This document shows, piece after piece, positions 1 to 11,070 of a stretch of 64,000 nucleotides of DNA; the stretch's first letter is position 1; each line of letters begins with the position of its first letter. Position numbers and translations under genes: made by a program. The notes beneath the pieces are model-generated. The model was not told where the DNA came from. It did no database searches and saw only the letters and a list, made by a program, of their open reading frames with translations. Source of the stretch: Amblyomma americanum (Eukaryota > Arthropoda > Arachnida > Ixodida > Ixodidae); contig NC_135505.1 of the NCBI RefSeq assembly GCF_052857255.1, positions 57,779,368-57,843,367 on the forward strand, in the 5' to 3' direction.

Positions 1-43
1 GCAAATGCCGATTGCAAGAAGACGCCAAAGATGAAGACTTGGT

Positions 44-442
44 CTACGAGCGGGAGGCAAGAAGAAGAAGAAGCTGAAGTGCGCAGGGACTTTTTCTGGT
101 TAACCAGTAAACCGTTTTACCTTCAGCTCTCCTCGGGGTTCTACCGAGTCCTGACAATACCTTGAGCTCAGAAGGACAGGAGGAGCCAGTAAAAGTAGTT
201 ATAACTGATTCTGTCGCTACACGCACACCATTTACTTATCTACTGCACCGGTAGACAGAAAGAACCCCCACACCTGCATCCTGAAACTCTTCTAGTATTT
301 CCTGTGGGCAAGATGCTCGGTGCACTCCACGAACAATACCTTTGGAGCATGCGAGCTGTTTAGGGATGAATGCTTTCACCGCTATTGAATGAAAAATTTT
401 GCCCTGGAGCAGGTCTGTGACGCAATCAATGTCAGAGGACAT
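44..442 (-). pseudogene. LINE ORF1 (gag-like) fragment
   Basis: Two adjacent minus-strand reading frames carry a retrotransposon ORF1-like protein. The upstream part (236-442) has the run KAFIPKQLACSKGIVRGV followed by LSVYRCSR; the downstream part (44-226) continues with ATESVITTFTGSSCPSELKV. This order resembles the nucleic-acid-binding ORF1 proteins that precede CCHC knuckles in arthropod non-LTR elements, and a homologous stretch (ATFAG-like, CASEINVWPL, NCWRFSHS) occurs at 24.6-24.8 kb here. The two parts are in different frames, so at least one frameshift separates them, and no zinc knuckle survives before the window edge. Family recognition is from memory of the pattern; the within-window similarity is directly visible. 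Confidence 0.55.
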
Positions 443-524
443 TGCCGCTATGGCCGAATGGTCGCACCTCAGAGATCTGGAGGTAGTGGGTAGTGAGGGA
501 CCTTAGCTCCTGCTGAAGAACCTT

Positions 525-965
525 AGACAGACAGACAGAAAAACTTTATTGAGCAAGTGAGTTTTAGACGCAGCTGGGTCCCTGGGCCACTGCGCGGTCC
601 CGCACTGCTCCAAGTAGGTAATGCCGGGACATGACGTCGGCAGCGTGAGTCACCTCAGCAATCTGTGATGTCGGGTCTGCAGACATGAGCAGGACCTCCC
701 AGTCCTCCCAGCTCGAGATGGCGTGCTGTCCCCGCGGGGGAGGGTCAGCAGGGCAGCCGAAAAGGATATGGGAGAGTGTGGCCTTAGAGGTTTTCATCTC
801 GATCCTTCCTTCACCGACCGGTACGAGCGCCACAGGGATGCCGTCAATTTCATTTTTGCTTAAAATGTCCAGCAGAAAGCTTTGGGTGGGCAAGCTGGCA
901 AACCAGGCTGCCGACACTCCGCCCGGGGAGGTCAGCGACATACGTGAGCCAAACGCTTCTTCAAG
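525..965 (-). pseudogene. LINE 3' end: C-terminal fragment, poly(A) signal and tail
   Basis: The minus-strand frame 564-941 ends with ATLSHILFGC, SSWEDWEVLLMSADP and VAQGPSCV, resembling the C-terminal zinc-binding end of arthropod LINE ORF2 (a C-terminal H-x-x-x-C motif followed by a W-E-x-x-L helix). After the stop comes an AATAAAG poly(A) signal (about 545-551 read on minus) and a short (TCTG)n tail at about 525-538. The upstream part of the same frame (VLDILSKNEIDGIPVALVP) looks like an ORF1 segment rather than ORF2, so the copy may be internally deleted or chimeric. It is a dead 5'-truncated insertion. Confidence 0.5.
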
Positions 966-1129
966 TGCACATTAACCACGCCTTAAGACTTAACCTTAGA
1001 CCTGGCCAAACCCCCCTCCCCCCGCAGAACGGCCTCACCAGAGATGAGCACGTAGACACCACCAGGAAAGCACAGGGAACACAGAAAACAGCCGTTTAGA
1101 ACCGTTCAGAACACCAGCAGCTCAGAGCG

Positions 1130-1193
1130 CTTCTTCTTCTTCTTGAAGCAGCGCGTGCTAGCGGTATGCACCGTGTCACTGGCCCCCCGGAAA
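1130..1193 (-). repeat. 3' LTR beginning and polypurine tract of the gypsy element
   Basis: On the minus strand a purine-rich run (complement of 1179-1193, GGGGGGCCAG core) is followed at 1178 by TGACACGGTGCAT, the probable start of the 3' LTR. The same start, GACACGGTGCAT, occurs at the far end near 6398. The LTR must continue to lower coordinates but loses recognisable similarity below about 1130, so its other end was not placed. Confidence 0.45.
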
Positions 1194-1283
1194 GAAAGAG
1201 CATCGTCCCGATGCGTAGCCTGCGTGTTTTGAAAAAGTTCACTGGGGAAAGCATGATGTGCGTGCGAAAGTCCAGCTCTACCG

Positions 1284-2400
1284 CTATCGCCCGTAGTAAG
1301 GCATGAGACGGACGTGTATCACCTCAGGGTGCAGAGATCGCCGACACTTGTGAAAGCCGTCAGGAACGACCTCAGAGTTGAGGTCTTCAGTTTTCCTGAT
1401 CACTTTGTAGGGTCCAAAATACCAGCAGAGGAGCTTTTCGCCAAGTCCACGTCGGCGAATGGGAATCCACACCCACACACGGTCTCCTTATGTGTACCGA
1501 GCATCACGGCGTCGGATGTTATAGTGTTGGGCATCTCGGCATTGCTGGTCGAGAATCCGCACTCTGGCCAGCAGACGAGCCTCTCCAGCGAGTTGCAGGA
1601 AAGTGTTAAGATCCGCATTCGGGCCGATGTTGTCCACATGCGGTAACATGGCGTCCAGCACTGTGGTCACGTCGCGGCCGTAAACGAGACGGAACGGTGG
1701 AATGTTTATTGTTTCCTGTACGGCCGTATTGTATACGAAGGTGACGTATGGGAGCACTTCGTCCTAAGTTCTGTGCTGAACGTCGACATGTATTCAGAGC
1801 ATGTCACCAAACGTTTTGCTTAATCGTTCCGTTAAACCATTCGTCCGAGGGTCGTAGGATGTCGTGTTCCCATGGTCGGTATGACTGTGGCGTAAAATGT
1901 GCCGCAGGAGGTCAGCATTGAATGCTGTACTCCTGTCGGTGATTGAGATCTCCTGCGGACCGTGACGCGAAATGATCTGATGGATGAAAAATTTTGCCAC
2001 GTGAAGGGCTGTGGCGCTTGGCACAGCTGATGTTTCCGCGTATCGTGTATTGTAGTCAGTTGCAACGATGATCCACTTGTTTCCCGAATGAGAAAGAGAG
2101 AATGGGCCCAGCATGCCCATCCTGATCTGCTGGAAAGGCCGCGATGGTGGTGCTATAGGCTTCAAGAATCCAACTGGCTTTGTTGAGGGCACTTGGGACA
2201 CTCACAGCCTCGGTACGTTCTGACGTAGTGTGCAACGTCCGACCGAAGGCGGGGCCAGTAATTCCTCTCTTTGATCCTTGCAAGCGTGCGGGCAAGTCGG
2301 TTCGTCGTGTGAAGCTTGAAGGATTTCGTCACGTAGGCTCGTCGCTATGATATTAAGGTATTGCTGATTGTTTGCGGCGAAATTTTTCTTCACGAGGAAA
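1284..2400 (-). pseudogene. gypsy integrase with GPY module
   Basis: Three minus-strand frames cover the integrase. Frame 1794-2201 has the catalytic core: GNKWIIVATDY (first Asp), EISITDRSTAF (second Asp; the usual TDRG is TDRS) and GLTERLSK (Glu). Frame 1488-1757 continues with LPYVTFVYNTAVQ and FRLVYGRDV, and frame 1284-1478 ends with WIPIRRRGLGEKLL and YFGPYKVIRK, the GPY/F module typical of Ty3/gypsy integrases. The N-terminal HHCC zinc finger is only partly visible and is broken by frameshifts around 2190-2300. The DDE residues survive but the protein is in at least three frames. Confidence 0.8.
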
Positions 2401-3264
2401 ACAGGGCGAACAGAGTGACGTTACCGACCGCTTGATAGCCTTCGGGACAGTCGGGTGGGTACCGTTATGAAACTCTACGAGGTGCCTATGTTCCGGGTCG
2501 GCGTATTGTTTTTCAGCGAGGCTGCTTGCACGGATCGCATTTAAGGTGATGTCGTCGTCGTAGTTGCCGTCCTCCATTGGGGATTCGACCAGGGCGCGCG
2601 AGAGGCAATCGGTTGCCAAGTGCTTCCGGCCGGACTTCTACACCACTGTCATGTCGTATTCTTGGAGGCGCAGACTCCATCTGACAAGGCGGGCTCACGG
2701 ATCTTTGAGCGTCGCAAGCCAACACAAGGCATGATGGTCCGTAACTACAGTAAAACGTTTTCCATAAAGGTAGGGTCGAAATTTCGACGACGCCCACACT
2801 ATCGCTAGACACTCTTTCTCAGTTGCTGAGTAGTTTGCTTCAGCGCGAGACAAAGAGCGGCTGTCGTATGCGATGACTCGTTCTCGACTGCTGTGGATCT
2901 GAACCAGAACAGCACCCAGACCGACGTTGCTTGCGTTAGTATGTAGGTCCGTATCTGCGTTTTCGTCGTAGTGAGCCAGAACTGGAGGTTCTTGCAGGTG
3001 GCGTTGCTGAGTTTCAAATGCTTGTGCTTGAGGGGCGTCCCACATGAAAGGCGTGTCTCTCCTCGTCAAACGCGTCAGGGGCTCATCGGTTCGAGCAAAA
3101 TCGTTCAGAAAGGGACTATAGTAGGCACATATTCCTAGAAAGAGGCGGACCGCTTTTTGGTCCTGCGGTGGACGGAGCTTTGGTTTTTGTCTGTGTCCGG
3201 CCGAACCCCCTCGTAACTGACGACGTGACCGAAGAACTTTAGCTCTGATTAAGCATAGTGGCAT
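2353..3264 (-). pseudogene. gypsy RNase H and RT connection
   Basis: Frame 2695-3264 contains the RT thumb/connection (KAVRLFLGICAYYSPFLNDFA, PLTRLT) and then RNase H: DLHTNASNVGLGAVLVQ, SATEKECLAIVWA and VVTDHHALCWL. In active Ty3 relatives the first motif reads TDAS, so the first catalytic Asp appears as Asn here; the Glu of EKEC and the Asp of TDHH remain. Frame 2353-2619 continues with ATDCLSRA, matching the A-D-x-L-S-R end of RNase H before the integrase. Confidence 0.8.
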
Positions 3265-3800
3265 TTATAATTTTATAACGTTAGTCCAAAGTCTTTATGG
3301 CTTGCAGCACAACTTCGAGGCGCCGAAGGTGCTCTTCGAACGTTGGGCCGAACACAACAACGTCATCAAGGTTGACGAGGCATGTCTGTCACTTCAGGTC
3401 TGCCAGAATTGTGTCCATCAGCCGTTGGAACGTTGCGGGTGCAGGGCACGATCCAAATGGCATTGCCTTAAACTCATAGAGCCCGTCCGGAGTAATAAAT
3501 GCGGTTTTTTCTCGATCCCATTAATCTACCTCGATTTGCGAATATCCTGATTTGAGGTCCATGGATGAGAAATATTTTGCATAGCAGAGGCGATCGAGAG
3601 CAGCGTCGATTAGTGGATGGGGTAAACATCATTTTAGTGACTTTGTTTAGGCGACGGTAGACAACACAAAACCGCAGTGTACCATCTTTTTTCTTCACGA
3701 TGACGACAGGTGCCGCCCAAGGACTACGGGAGGGCTGAATGACGTCTCGAAGCATCCCCTTAATTTGACGGCTCATTGCGGCGCGTTCAGTGAAAGACAC
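3265..3800 (-). pseudogene. gypsy reverse transcriptase fingers/palm
   Basis: Frame 3474-3800 holds RT motifs 1-2: [40 protein letters not shown]. The frame below it (about 3300-3480 on minus) reads [20 protein letters not shown] and then NLDDVVVFG. The last is the catalytic box, normally Y-x-D-D: the two Asp remain (near 3358-3375) but the aromatic residue is Asn. A stop and a frameshift lie between the motifs. Confidence 0.8.
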
Positions 3801-4219
3801 ACGGTAAGGTGACTGTCAGAGAGGGTGCACGGCGCCATCCGTAATTATCCGATGCTTGGCCAAGTGTGTTCTTCCGACGCGGGAAGAAGTCGAGAAGGTA
3901 TCGCCGTAACGATGGAGGAGAAGGTATCGCCGTAGCGATGGAGGAGCGCTGGGTTAATGTACTGGAAGTCGGGAACAGCGGTGTGAACTTTTGTTGACGA
4001 CACCATGACAAGGCTGGGCGCACGTCGAATGTCGGCGATATAATGAATGTGGGCCCCAGTAGACCCAAGGCTGAGATGTTGGTGCTCACATCCAAAATTC
4101 GTAAGCAGAACTTCGGTTTCTCTGTTTTCGAGGCAAACGACTGCTCTGGCGACAGCAAGATAGCGGTCGAAAAGCACAGTTTGTTTGCTTTCGACGACAC
4201 CTTCAAACTTCCGTAGCGT

Positions 4220-4660
4220 CTACGTGCCGACAGAGACAGCACTCGCACGGGGTGGAATGGTGTCATCAAGGATGTAAAGAGCCGCGGGGCGTTCGGAAGC
4301 GTTGTGGATTGCGTTCTCGGTGGAGAACGTCACTGACTTTGATTTACAGTCAATGACTGCGCCATTTTGTGTCAAAAAGTTCATTCTGAGGATTATGTCC
4401 CAGGAACACTGGTCAAGTACTACAAAGACAGCGAGGTACGTGTCCTCTTCGAAGGTCACTCGGGACGTACACTTGCCAGTGGTGTAATCAAATGGCCTCC
4501 GGCAGTACGAAGCTGTGGGCCCGTCCAAGGTGTGGTCACCTTTTTCAGAGTCGCGGCAAAAGGTTCAATGATTACCGAGTAGTCGGCGCCGGTGTCCACA
4601 AGTGCGGCGACGTCGGTACCGTCGATTGAAATGTTGAGATCAGCAGATGTAGCCGTAGGT
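4220..4660 (-). pseudogene. gypsy aspartic protease
   Basis: The minus strand around 4560-4640 reads ISIDGTDVAALVDTGADYSVI, with the retropepsin D-T-G triad at 4588-4596. After a frame break, frame 4220-4528 gives VLDQCSWDIILRMNFLTQNGAVIDC, matching the C-terminal retropepsin pattern (D-x-I-L-G-M-x-F-L) except that the conserved Gly is Arg. Dimeric aspartic proteases of this kind process Gag-Pol. The copy is frameshifted and inactive. Confidence 0.7.
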
Positions 4661-4869
4661 GTACGGGAACGTCGCGGAGTACGTTCACTGCTGCGGTGTG
4701 GTGCCAGGCGGTTTCGTTGCGTCGAATTGATGCGGCGAGGCGTGTTATCAGACTGGTGATCGGCGGTGCGTCGTAGAACCGGTCGGTCATGTCTGTGCGG
4801 TGGTGGAGGATCTTGAACGTGTCGCTGGTGAGCAACCTTCCCCCCAAAGGTTGCCGCTTCTAGTTTTCC

Positions 4870-6245
4870 CGGAGGGGACTAGGAGACCTTCCGCGCGAAA
4901 TATCGGCGGAAGAACGTCACGGAGACTAGAAACGACGTGGAGACGGCGACCGAGCATAGTAGCGTGGTGCTTCGGGTGCCGCGGCCAAGTAATCGCTTAT
5001 TTCTCGAGGCCATTCACCACGCTGCGGTCGGGGCGCATCGGCACTATGTCCCTGCAGACCCATACGTCGGTAAAGACAGTTGCGGTAGACGTGACCAGGC
5101 GTACCGCAGTGATAGCACTGAGGGCGCTGATCGGCAGTACGCCAGACCTCGCTCTTCCGAGGGGGGACCTGAGAAGGGTGAAAAAGGAGTGGTTAAGTGG
5201 TTGGCGGCGAATGTGGGCAGGTGTATCGGGGCGACTTGGAGGCGGCAGTGGACGGCGAACAACTGCGGCGCATGTCATCATATGGGGTGTTGTGTTCGGT
5301 TAAAGAGGATCTGGCGCCATGAGCGCCTGTTGGACCTCTTCACGAATAATGTCCGAAATGGAAGAAACCTGTGGCGACTGCGGGGCTGGAAAGAGCTTTT
5401 GAAGCTCTTCGCGTACGACGGTCCGGATGGTCTCCCGAAGGACGGCGTGGCTAGAAGCATCAACAGCGCTGGTAGCCATCAGCGACGGCCGACGCTCGTA
5501 CTGTTTGGATCGCATGTCGAGCACCCTCTCCATCGTAGTGGCTTCGGAAACAAATTTGGCGACTGTTCTGAGCGGGCTTCGAACTAACCCAGCAAAGATG
5601 TGGTCGTTGATGCCCATGATAAGAAAACGCAGCTTGCTCTCTTCGCATATGTTGGGATCAGCCCGACGGAAGAGCTTCGCCATGTTCTCGGAGTTAACGA
5701 GGACGCTCTCGTTTGGTAGTTGGACGCGTGTCTGAAGGAGCAGCTCGGTACATTCTTTCCGGAGGACGGTGGTAAAAGCCTGCAAAAAATGACTCTTAAA
5801 GGAACCCCAAGTTGTTATTGTGGCCTCTCGGTTCTCAAACCAAGTACGAGCTGCACCCTCAAGCGAAAAAAACACGTGCTGTAGCTTCGAATCCTCAGCC
5901 CACTTGTTGTATTGGGCTACGCGCTCGAACTTCTCGAGCCAGTCCCCCGGGTCTTCGCCTGGAAAACCTTGAAATGGGGGTGGCCCACGTGGCTATTGCA
6001 GCACGACGGACGGCGAAGGGACGGCATCCGGCATGCCGACGGGGGTTTGTGTGGACACTGATGGTAGCGCTGAATCGGAGGTCAATTTTCTCAACGTCGG
6101 ACGAGACTGCAGAGGCCCCTACTCTGGTTGTATTCCTTGCAGCCACCGGCTACCTTGGTCGGTGGGCGTAACTTCGACTTTCAAGGATTCAGGCGGGCTG
6201 GAGTCCCGGCTTCCTGGAGGGGTCCTGGGCATGGGGTGCGCTGCC
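4870..6245 (-). pseudogene. gypsy gag with CCHC zinc knuckle
   Basis: The minus strand at about 5880-5970 reads EDPGDWLEKFERVAQYNKW and continues into frame 5300-5875 (FFSLEGAARTWFENRE, SFKSHFLQAF), which is the capsid-like domain of Ty3/gypsy Gag with its conserved W-F core. Downstream in another frame, 5076-5117 encodes CYHCGTPGHVYRNC, a perfect C-x2-C-x4-H-x4-C zinc knuckle of the nucleocapsid. Sequence between 5876 and 6245 is proline-rich and fits the Gag N-terminus, but its start codon was not fixed. Confidence 0.75.
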
Positions 6246-6399
6246 TAGCAAACCTCCACCATGATGTCACGCGTGAATGCGGGTGATCACAGATCACAAG
6301 AGACAGCAGCGGGCTTCGACGAACGTCTTGACTACAGCTCCAGATCGCATCTTCTTCTTCTTCTTGAGGCGGCGCATGATAGAGGAATGCACCGTGTCG
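6244..6399 (-). repeat. 5' LTR remnant and primer-binding site of the gypsy element
   Basis: Read on the minus strand, a block starting near 6399 (GACACGGTGCATTCC) and ending CGTGACATCA at 6262 is followed at once by TGGTGGAGGTTTGC (6261 downward). TGG directly after a CA end is what a tRNA primer-binding site looks like. The block is only about 138 bp, short for a gypsy LTR, so it may be truncated. The gag region follows immediately, supporting the placement. Confidence 0.45.
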
Positions 6400-7379
6400 A
6401 TATTGAAATGACACACCCTCCTCAGAAGCACCGTGCTTCCTCTTCGCCTTCGAATTCTGTCCATCCGCATGTTAAGACCTTATAAAGGTTCGTCAGAAAT
6501 TGCAATGGAATCAGCTGCGCTGCAAGAGGCTGCTTCAGCTTTATTTTTAAAGCCATAATAATGGCTGGAAAATGTGCACTCAGCTGCAATTGTCGCTCTA
6601 TATCATCTTTCCACGACATACCGCAGTTTATTCTTGAACTTACTCCAGACATTATTTCACTAAAGGAATCATGGTCCTTTCACAGTTAAAAATTTGTGTG
6701 ATTTTATAACTGATCATCCGACCGGCAGAGGAGGGGACTGGTTAACAATAATTTCTTTAGAACTGGTTCACTGCGCGAAAGTGTCTGATAAATTTATGCG
6801 GCCTGAGTGTGAGCTACTTGCAGTTGAAATCGTTGTTTCGCATTGTGCCCTTTTTACAGTGGAATATATCTACCTCCACGTAGGTGTCCGTAGATCGGAT
6901 GGGCTGTATGCTGTACGGCGCAATTACAAAAATGTAGGCCTGGCTAGAGGTATCAAATCGCCATCATGTTATATGGGGCTTAAGAGCAACCTATAGCGGC
7001 ACTTACTTTGGTATTGAATGTCAGTAAATGAGTGCGCTATTAAAAAAGTTGTGGCATAGCTTACATGAGCCCAAGTTCTCTTTCAGGTATTGATTTAACG
7101 TAAGCTGTTATTAGTATAGTAGTATCTTCGTAGTCCACATTTGACTAAGGTCCGTCAAGTGACCACTATCCCTCACTTTAACCATTGTATGCTGTCCGCT
7201 TTTGGCTACCAGTTCAGCACAAAAATTAGCCAGTATTACAGCGTTAAAGTAAATTCTAGGTTAGCCCATCTCGTCTGCTGCCCTGTCGGATAAATATAAC
7301 CGGTGTCATCAATTATTGACTTCCGTGTAAGGCGCCGCTCGGCAATCAGTCTTTACAGCCGTTAAAAATAAGGCTCCTT
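6400..7379. other. No recognisable feature
   Basis: AT-rich, no frame above about 100 codons and no motif I recognise. The longest frame (6694-6996, plus) has no domain signature. Probably decayed repeat or plain intergenic DNA. Confidence 0.4.
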
Positions 7380-8890
7380 CGAGCTGGTGGAATGAAGAGC
7401 GCTAAGAATCCTATCGGGTTGGGAGAGAAGGAAATGAGGAAAGCTGCATAGAAGAGCCTTGCGCAAAGAACAGGGTAAATTACAAATTCTTTGAAGACTT
7501 TTTTGAAGAAGGATATCTAATACTAAGGATGAATACCCCTATTCACCTAGACGTCAAAGTTTAGGTGTAGGCGGATAATATTGCTTTTTTCACTTGTGCT
7601 AAAGATATTCATATCCTACATCAGTTGTAGCAAGAGCATTTAAATTCTCTGGAATTTTGGCATGGACAGCGTAAAGTTAACTTTTAATGTGAACAAGTGT
7701 GGCATCCTCGTTTTTCCACCACCATCACCTCTTTAGATTTCGTTGTCGTATCACTCGATCCTAACCACGCAAGTTGATTCTATTAAATAGGAGGGCACAA
7801 TATATGACGGCTCGTCAAAGTAGTAGACCCAAATTAGAAGCATTGTGCTTAAAGGCGAGTGTGCCCTTGGCCCTTTGGTGATGATTATCAATAAAAAATT
7901 CGGTATGCTTTGGGAGAGCCTGATATTCCTTTACAAGAACTAGGTTCAGCCAATACTTGAATTCAGCTCCGTTCACTTTTCTGTGTGCTTATGTGTGCCT
8001 AAAACAATGGCTAATGCTGTGCCGTACTTGGAGGCGCGGAAACCTTATCTAAATTCGCGGTTTTAGCTTTTCACTGTGCGGACGCTTCTAAGGTCTTTCG
8101 AGCCTCTTCCTGAATTGACTAAACTCATATTGACAACGAGCCCATCTCTATTGTTTAGTACTATTTGGCCTAGATACAAGCTTCCTGGGGTTTTTTCTAT
8201 TAATTCTCTGCTGTCAAAAAGTTCTGTATCAAAAAACTTTTCAGCACAAGTTAATTACCGGTGTTCTGATAGTGCAGTCTCCTTGACTACACTCTCTCAA
8301 GCAATGATGAGAATTTGCTTCCCATTGTATTAAAGGGTCCTATAGAGGAGCATCTAGATAATTTTCCAAAGCAGACTGCCATTTTTACATACGCCTTCAA
8401 ACAAAATGAAAGGCAGCTATCGGTATTCATTCAAGGGCTCTTGATTGGAGTGATTAATTTCAGGCCCCTGACTATACCCCTATTTTTGTCAGTGAGTTTC
8501 CGGGTGATGAGTTGGCCTTAATAAGGATTGTGTACGGCAAATATTGAGGAGTATTCTTATGAGCCATCCCCTTCAATTTTTTATTCCACCACGTATTAGA
8601 GAAGTACGAATTCACGGTATCTCTAGCCGTTGCGGTATTGCTTCTAACGACAGGCTGAATTTTAGCAATGTCCAGCCGTGGTGGACGTATTGTCCCGTTC
8701 GTCCCAAAAGCTGCCTTCAGGACTGCAGGACGTTTTAAACGATTCCAGCGTCTCCACTACGTGAGCTATGAACCTCTCCTCACTGTAGCGGATTTTCAAC
8801 ACCAGGCATTTCCTGCAATGTAAGTCCTGCAAAGTAAGGCAATGTAAGTTATCCATCACCCTATTGGCTTGCTGAATACCGCAAGTAAAG
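7380..8890 (+). pseudogene. LINE (family A) ORF2 relic, RT to RNase H
   Basis: Broken plus-strand frames follow the order of the minus-strand LINE at 20.5-25.3 kb. Around 7560-7680 a stop-bearing ADNIAFF run sits where the RT catalytic YADD box belongs, followed by EHLNSLEFW. Near 8010-8110 the run AVPYLEARKPYLNSRF matches VLHLEARIPSLSAEF of the 21.6-kb copy. RNase H follows: IFTYAF (normally FTDAS; catalytic Asp lost) at about 8380, and HGISSRCGIASNDR at about 8605, matching the H-C/V-G-I-x-x-N-D-x-A-D motif. Many stops; a dead copy. The 5' end is not visible. Confidence 0.6.
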
Positions 8891-8981
8891 CTTTATTTGC
8901 GTTGATCGCGGTTATCTGTGATAAACAATTCTAAGCCTTGGGGCGAAATTGGGTCCATCGAACTCTTTTACCTCTTTTGCT

Positions 8982-9152
8982 AGCGGTTTGCTTCTCTTCG
9001 TCATCAACATCATCAGTAAGTTTATTTTGACACTGTGGCGTTCACTGCCCTGCTTTAGACACTTTTTATCTTCTGATGGCGGTTTGCTTCCCTCCGTCAT
9101 CTTCATCAGCATCATTAACTTTATTTTCACACTGTGGCGCTCACGCTGGCAG
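8982..9152. repeat. Two-copy tandem duplication, about 96-bp unit
   Basis: GCGGTTTGCTTCTCTTCGTC at 8983 recurs as GCGGTTTGCTTCCCTCCGTC at 9079, and both are followed by CATCA-rich sequence and TTTATTTT(G/C)ACACTGTGGCG. Unit spacing is 96 bp. It is an old tandem duplication; each unit carries TTTATT, i.e. AATAAA on the minus strand, so a repeated element tail is possible. Confidence 0.7.
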
Positions 9153-10239
9153 CGCCTTTTGCCAGTTCAGCGATCTTTGCTTGAGTCCCTTCGTGACAGA
9201 AGAGGAACTGACCGGTTGTCGAGAAGCATTGCGCGAAATCATGTCCGGACCACAACCGTGTCACTACAGACTTCTACGGCAGTTCTAGTCTCAAGTTATT
9301 ATTATAAGACCATTCTCTAGGAACTACACCACTACTTACTTCCCAGCACACCAAACTCTGGAGCTTTCACACAGAGCACAGAGTCAGGTATATAGCTCTA
9401 AATGGCGGTTCAAACAGATTCTGTTGAAACCAACACAGATTGCTTTAGTGTTTTATAGTGTCACAAAAGAAATTATTTGAACCAGTGGGCTTCTCACTCG
9501 GAAAAAGTAAAAGCGCAGCAAAGACGAGGGCGAAGAAACAGAGAGACAGGGCTGTTTATGTGTTCTTTCGTTCTCGCCTTTCTTCTAAATTAATTTCCTC
9601 CCGTAATGGCAAAAACCCTAAATTGATGTTCCACTCTCGGTTCCTATGAGAGACGTTTGCAGAAACAACTAGCACTAAATGGACGCGGCGAAAAAACAAG
9701 CATATACCTACCGACAGGATGCGCTTGCCTGCGATATACAGTTGCAAGGAAACATGCTGTCACGGGCACCTACTTTTTTTATCGCTAGTACCCGTGTATA
9801 CGCGAATCGAACGTCAATGGTGCTTATTCGAGTTTACCTTTTAAATCTAATTGGCACGAGGTACTCGCGACCATGCCTCTATTCTCTCAAGAGAGGTAAC
9901 ATTTGTTCCCATAACAGCTGAGCACCACGCCGGTGGATATCTTCCACCCACTAGAAAACCGGTGAGTTCTAGGGCTCCGGTGAATGAACCTAGCAACTTC
10001 CGAATGAGAAGCGGATGGTCTGGCTATTAGGCCACCGCTTCGGAATTACAACGTCCGAGCCATGATCAAACAGGCATAATCAATGTACCGGATTAATGCT
10101 CAGCATTTCTGCGGGCATGGCTTGCGAAAGCAATCTGTGTTTTAAAATCCTCCTATACAGGCAAACCTTCTGCCAGCCTCGCGCCTCTTGGTGTTTATGC
10201 TACTGGCTAGCCGTCTGCTTCTCAAGATAACCAATTAAG
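9153..10239. other. No recognisable gene; one imperfect inverted repeat
   Basis: No protein domain recognised on either strand. The only structure noted is a bipartite inverted repeat at 9998-10046 (TTCCGA...AGCGG against CCGCTTCGGAA). The rest looks like unclassified intergenic or repeat DNA. Confidence 0.4.
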
Positions 10240-10760
10240 CCGCCATTTGCGCACGGCAGCGAAACAATCATTGTTTAATAAATGTTTGCTTAAAGGGCCA
10301 CAAAAAGGGGTGTTTGAACTTTGCTTTAAAATGCTTGCGTTATGTAGAGTACAGGCTACCGAGCGTCCACGCCGCGTACGAGATCTCAAAAGTGAGCGGA
10401 AAATTTACAAAACATTTTTAAAAATTCCCGATTTCGCTCCTCGCAGCGACGCGCGGTGCCGGGCTTTCGCGCGAAATCCTGGCATACGACGCCACGTCGA
10501 GCAGATGACGTCAGCAGCCGGGCGTAATCATTGGTTCACAGCGCCAAATTCTTTCAGACGTCACGCGCTTCCGCGGCCGCGGACACTCCACGCGCGCCGC
10601 AGCCGGCGCAGGTAGGGAAGGGGCCGAGTGAGTTGGGCGTGCGGAGGAGCGCCGCCGTTTTGGAGTGCGAGAGAGGAAAAGGCGAGAAGACGTGGAAGTT
10701 CAAATTTTGTCTCCATACAACTCAGCTTCTACGAAACGCATTAGAATAATTCTTGCTGGG
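10240..10760 (+). promoter_or_regulatory. GC-rich promoter-like block with CRE and CCAAT motifs
   Basis: This stretch is clearly richer in G+C and CpG than its surroundings, most strongly 10440-10650. It holds a perfect cAMP-response palindrome TGACGTCA at 10506-10513, an inverted CCAAT (ATTGG) at 10530-10534, a NotI-like GCGGCCGC at about 10573, and a donor-like CAG|GTAGGG near 10609. That combination fits a CpG-rich promoter with a first exon, but it equally fits a GC-rich dispersed repeat, and no coding continuation was recognised downstream. The overlapping 122-codon frame (10247-10615) has biased composition and no known domain. Confidence 0.3.
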
Positions 10761-11025
10761 GGATAATTATGAACCGTCGTCTCTTAATATCCCAGACATA
10801 TCACACCTTTATTGAGACCCCTTTTCCGGGTCCCTTTAGCTGTACGGGCGTTAGACTTATGCAGCGGAACTCAGCTGGAAGCATTGCGCTCCATCCACAC
10901 TTTTAATACTATTTAAATCTTCTTTACCAGTTTAGAGCACGATGGCCGCAGGCCCACATGATCAAAACTCATGGAACACGCGCTCACAACATGCCGCTGT
11001 CAGCCAAACCCAGGAAACAATATAA
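10761..11025. other. No recognisable feature
   Basis: Short stretch between the GC-rich block and the LINE tail; nothing supported. Confidence 0.4.
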
Positions 11026-11070
11026 TACGGTACAATACAATACAATGCAATATTTATTCTGCACAATCAA
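11026..11070 (-). repeat. LINE family C 3' terminus: AATAAA and TTGTA pentamers
   Basis: On the minus strand AATAAATATTGCATTGTA leads into TTGTA repeats (plus-strand TACAA units at about 11029-11046) and then ordinary sequence. A short tandem pentamer directly after the poly(A)-signal-like sequence marks the 3' end of the insertion. Confidence 0.55.

Larger units (their letters stand above)
1130..6399 (-). mobile_element. Ty3/gypsy LTR retrotransposon, decayed, near full length
   Basis: Reading the minus strand from 6399 down to 1130 gives LTR remnant, primer-binding site, gag with a CCHC knuckle, aspartic protease, reverse transcriptase, RNase H, integrase and a second LTR remnant. Protease-RT-RNase H-integrase is the Ty3/gypsy (Metaviridae) order. 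Every domain is interrupted by frameshifts and stops and several catalytic residues are changed, so the element cannot act autonomously. Both ends share a block (CTTCTTCTTCTTCTTGA followed by TGCACCGTGTC) at 1131-1177 and 6349-6398. The LTRs diverge away from it, so either the copy is old or the ends come from different subfamilies. Confidence 0.85.
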
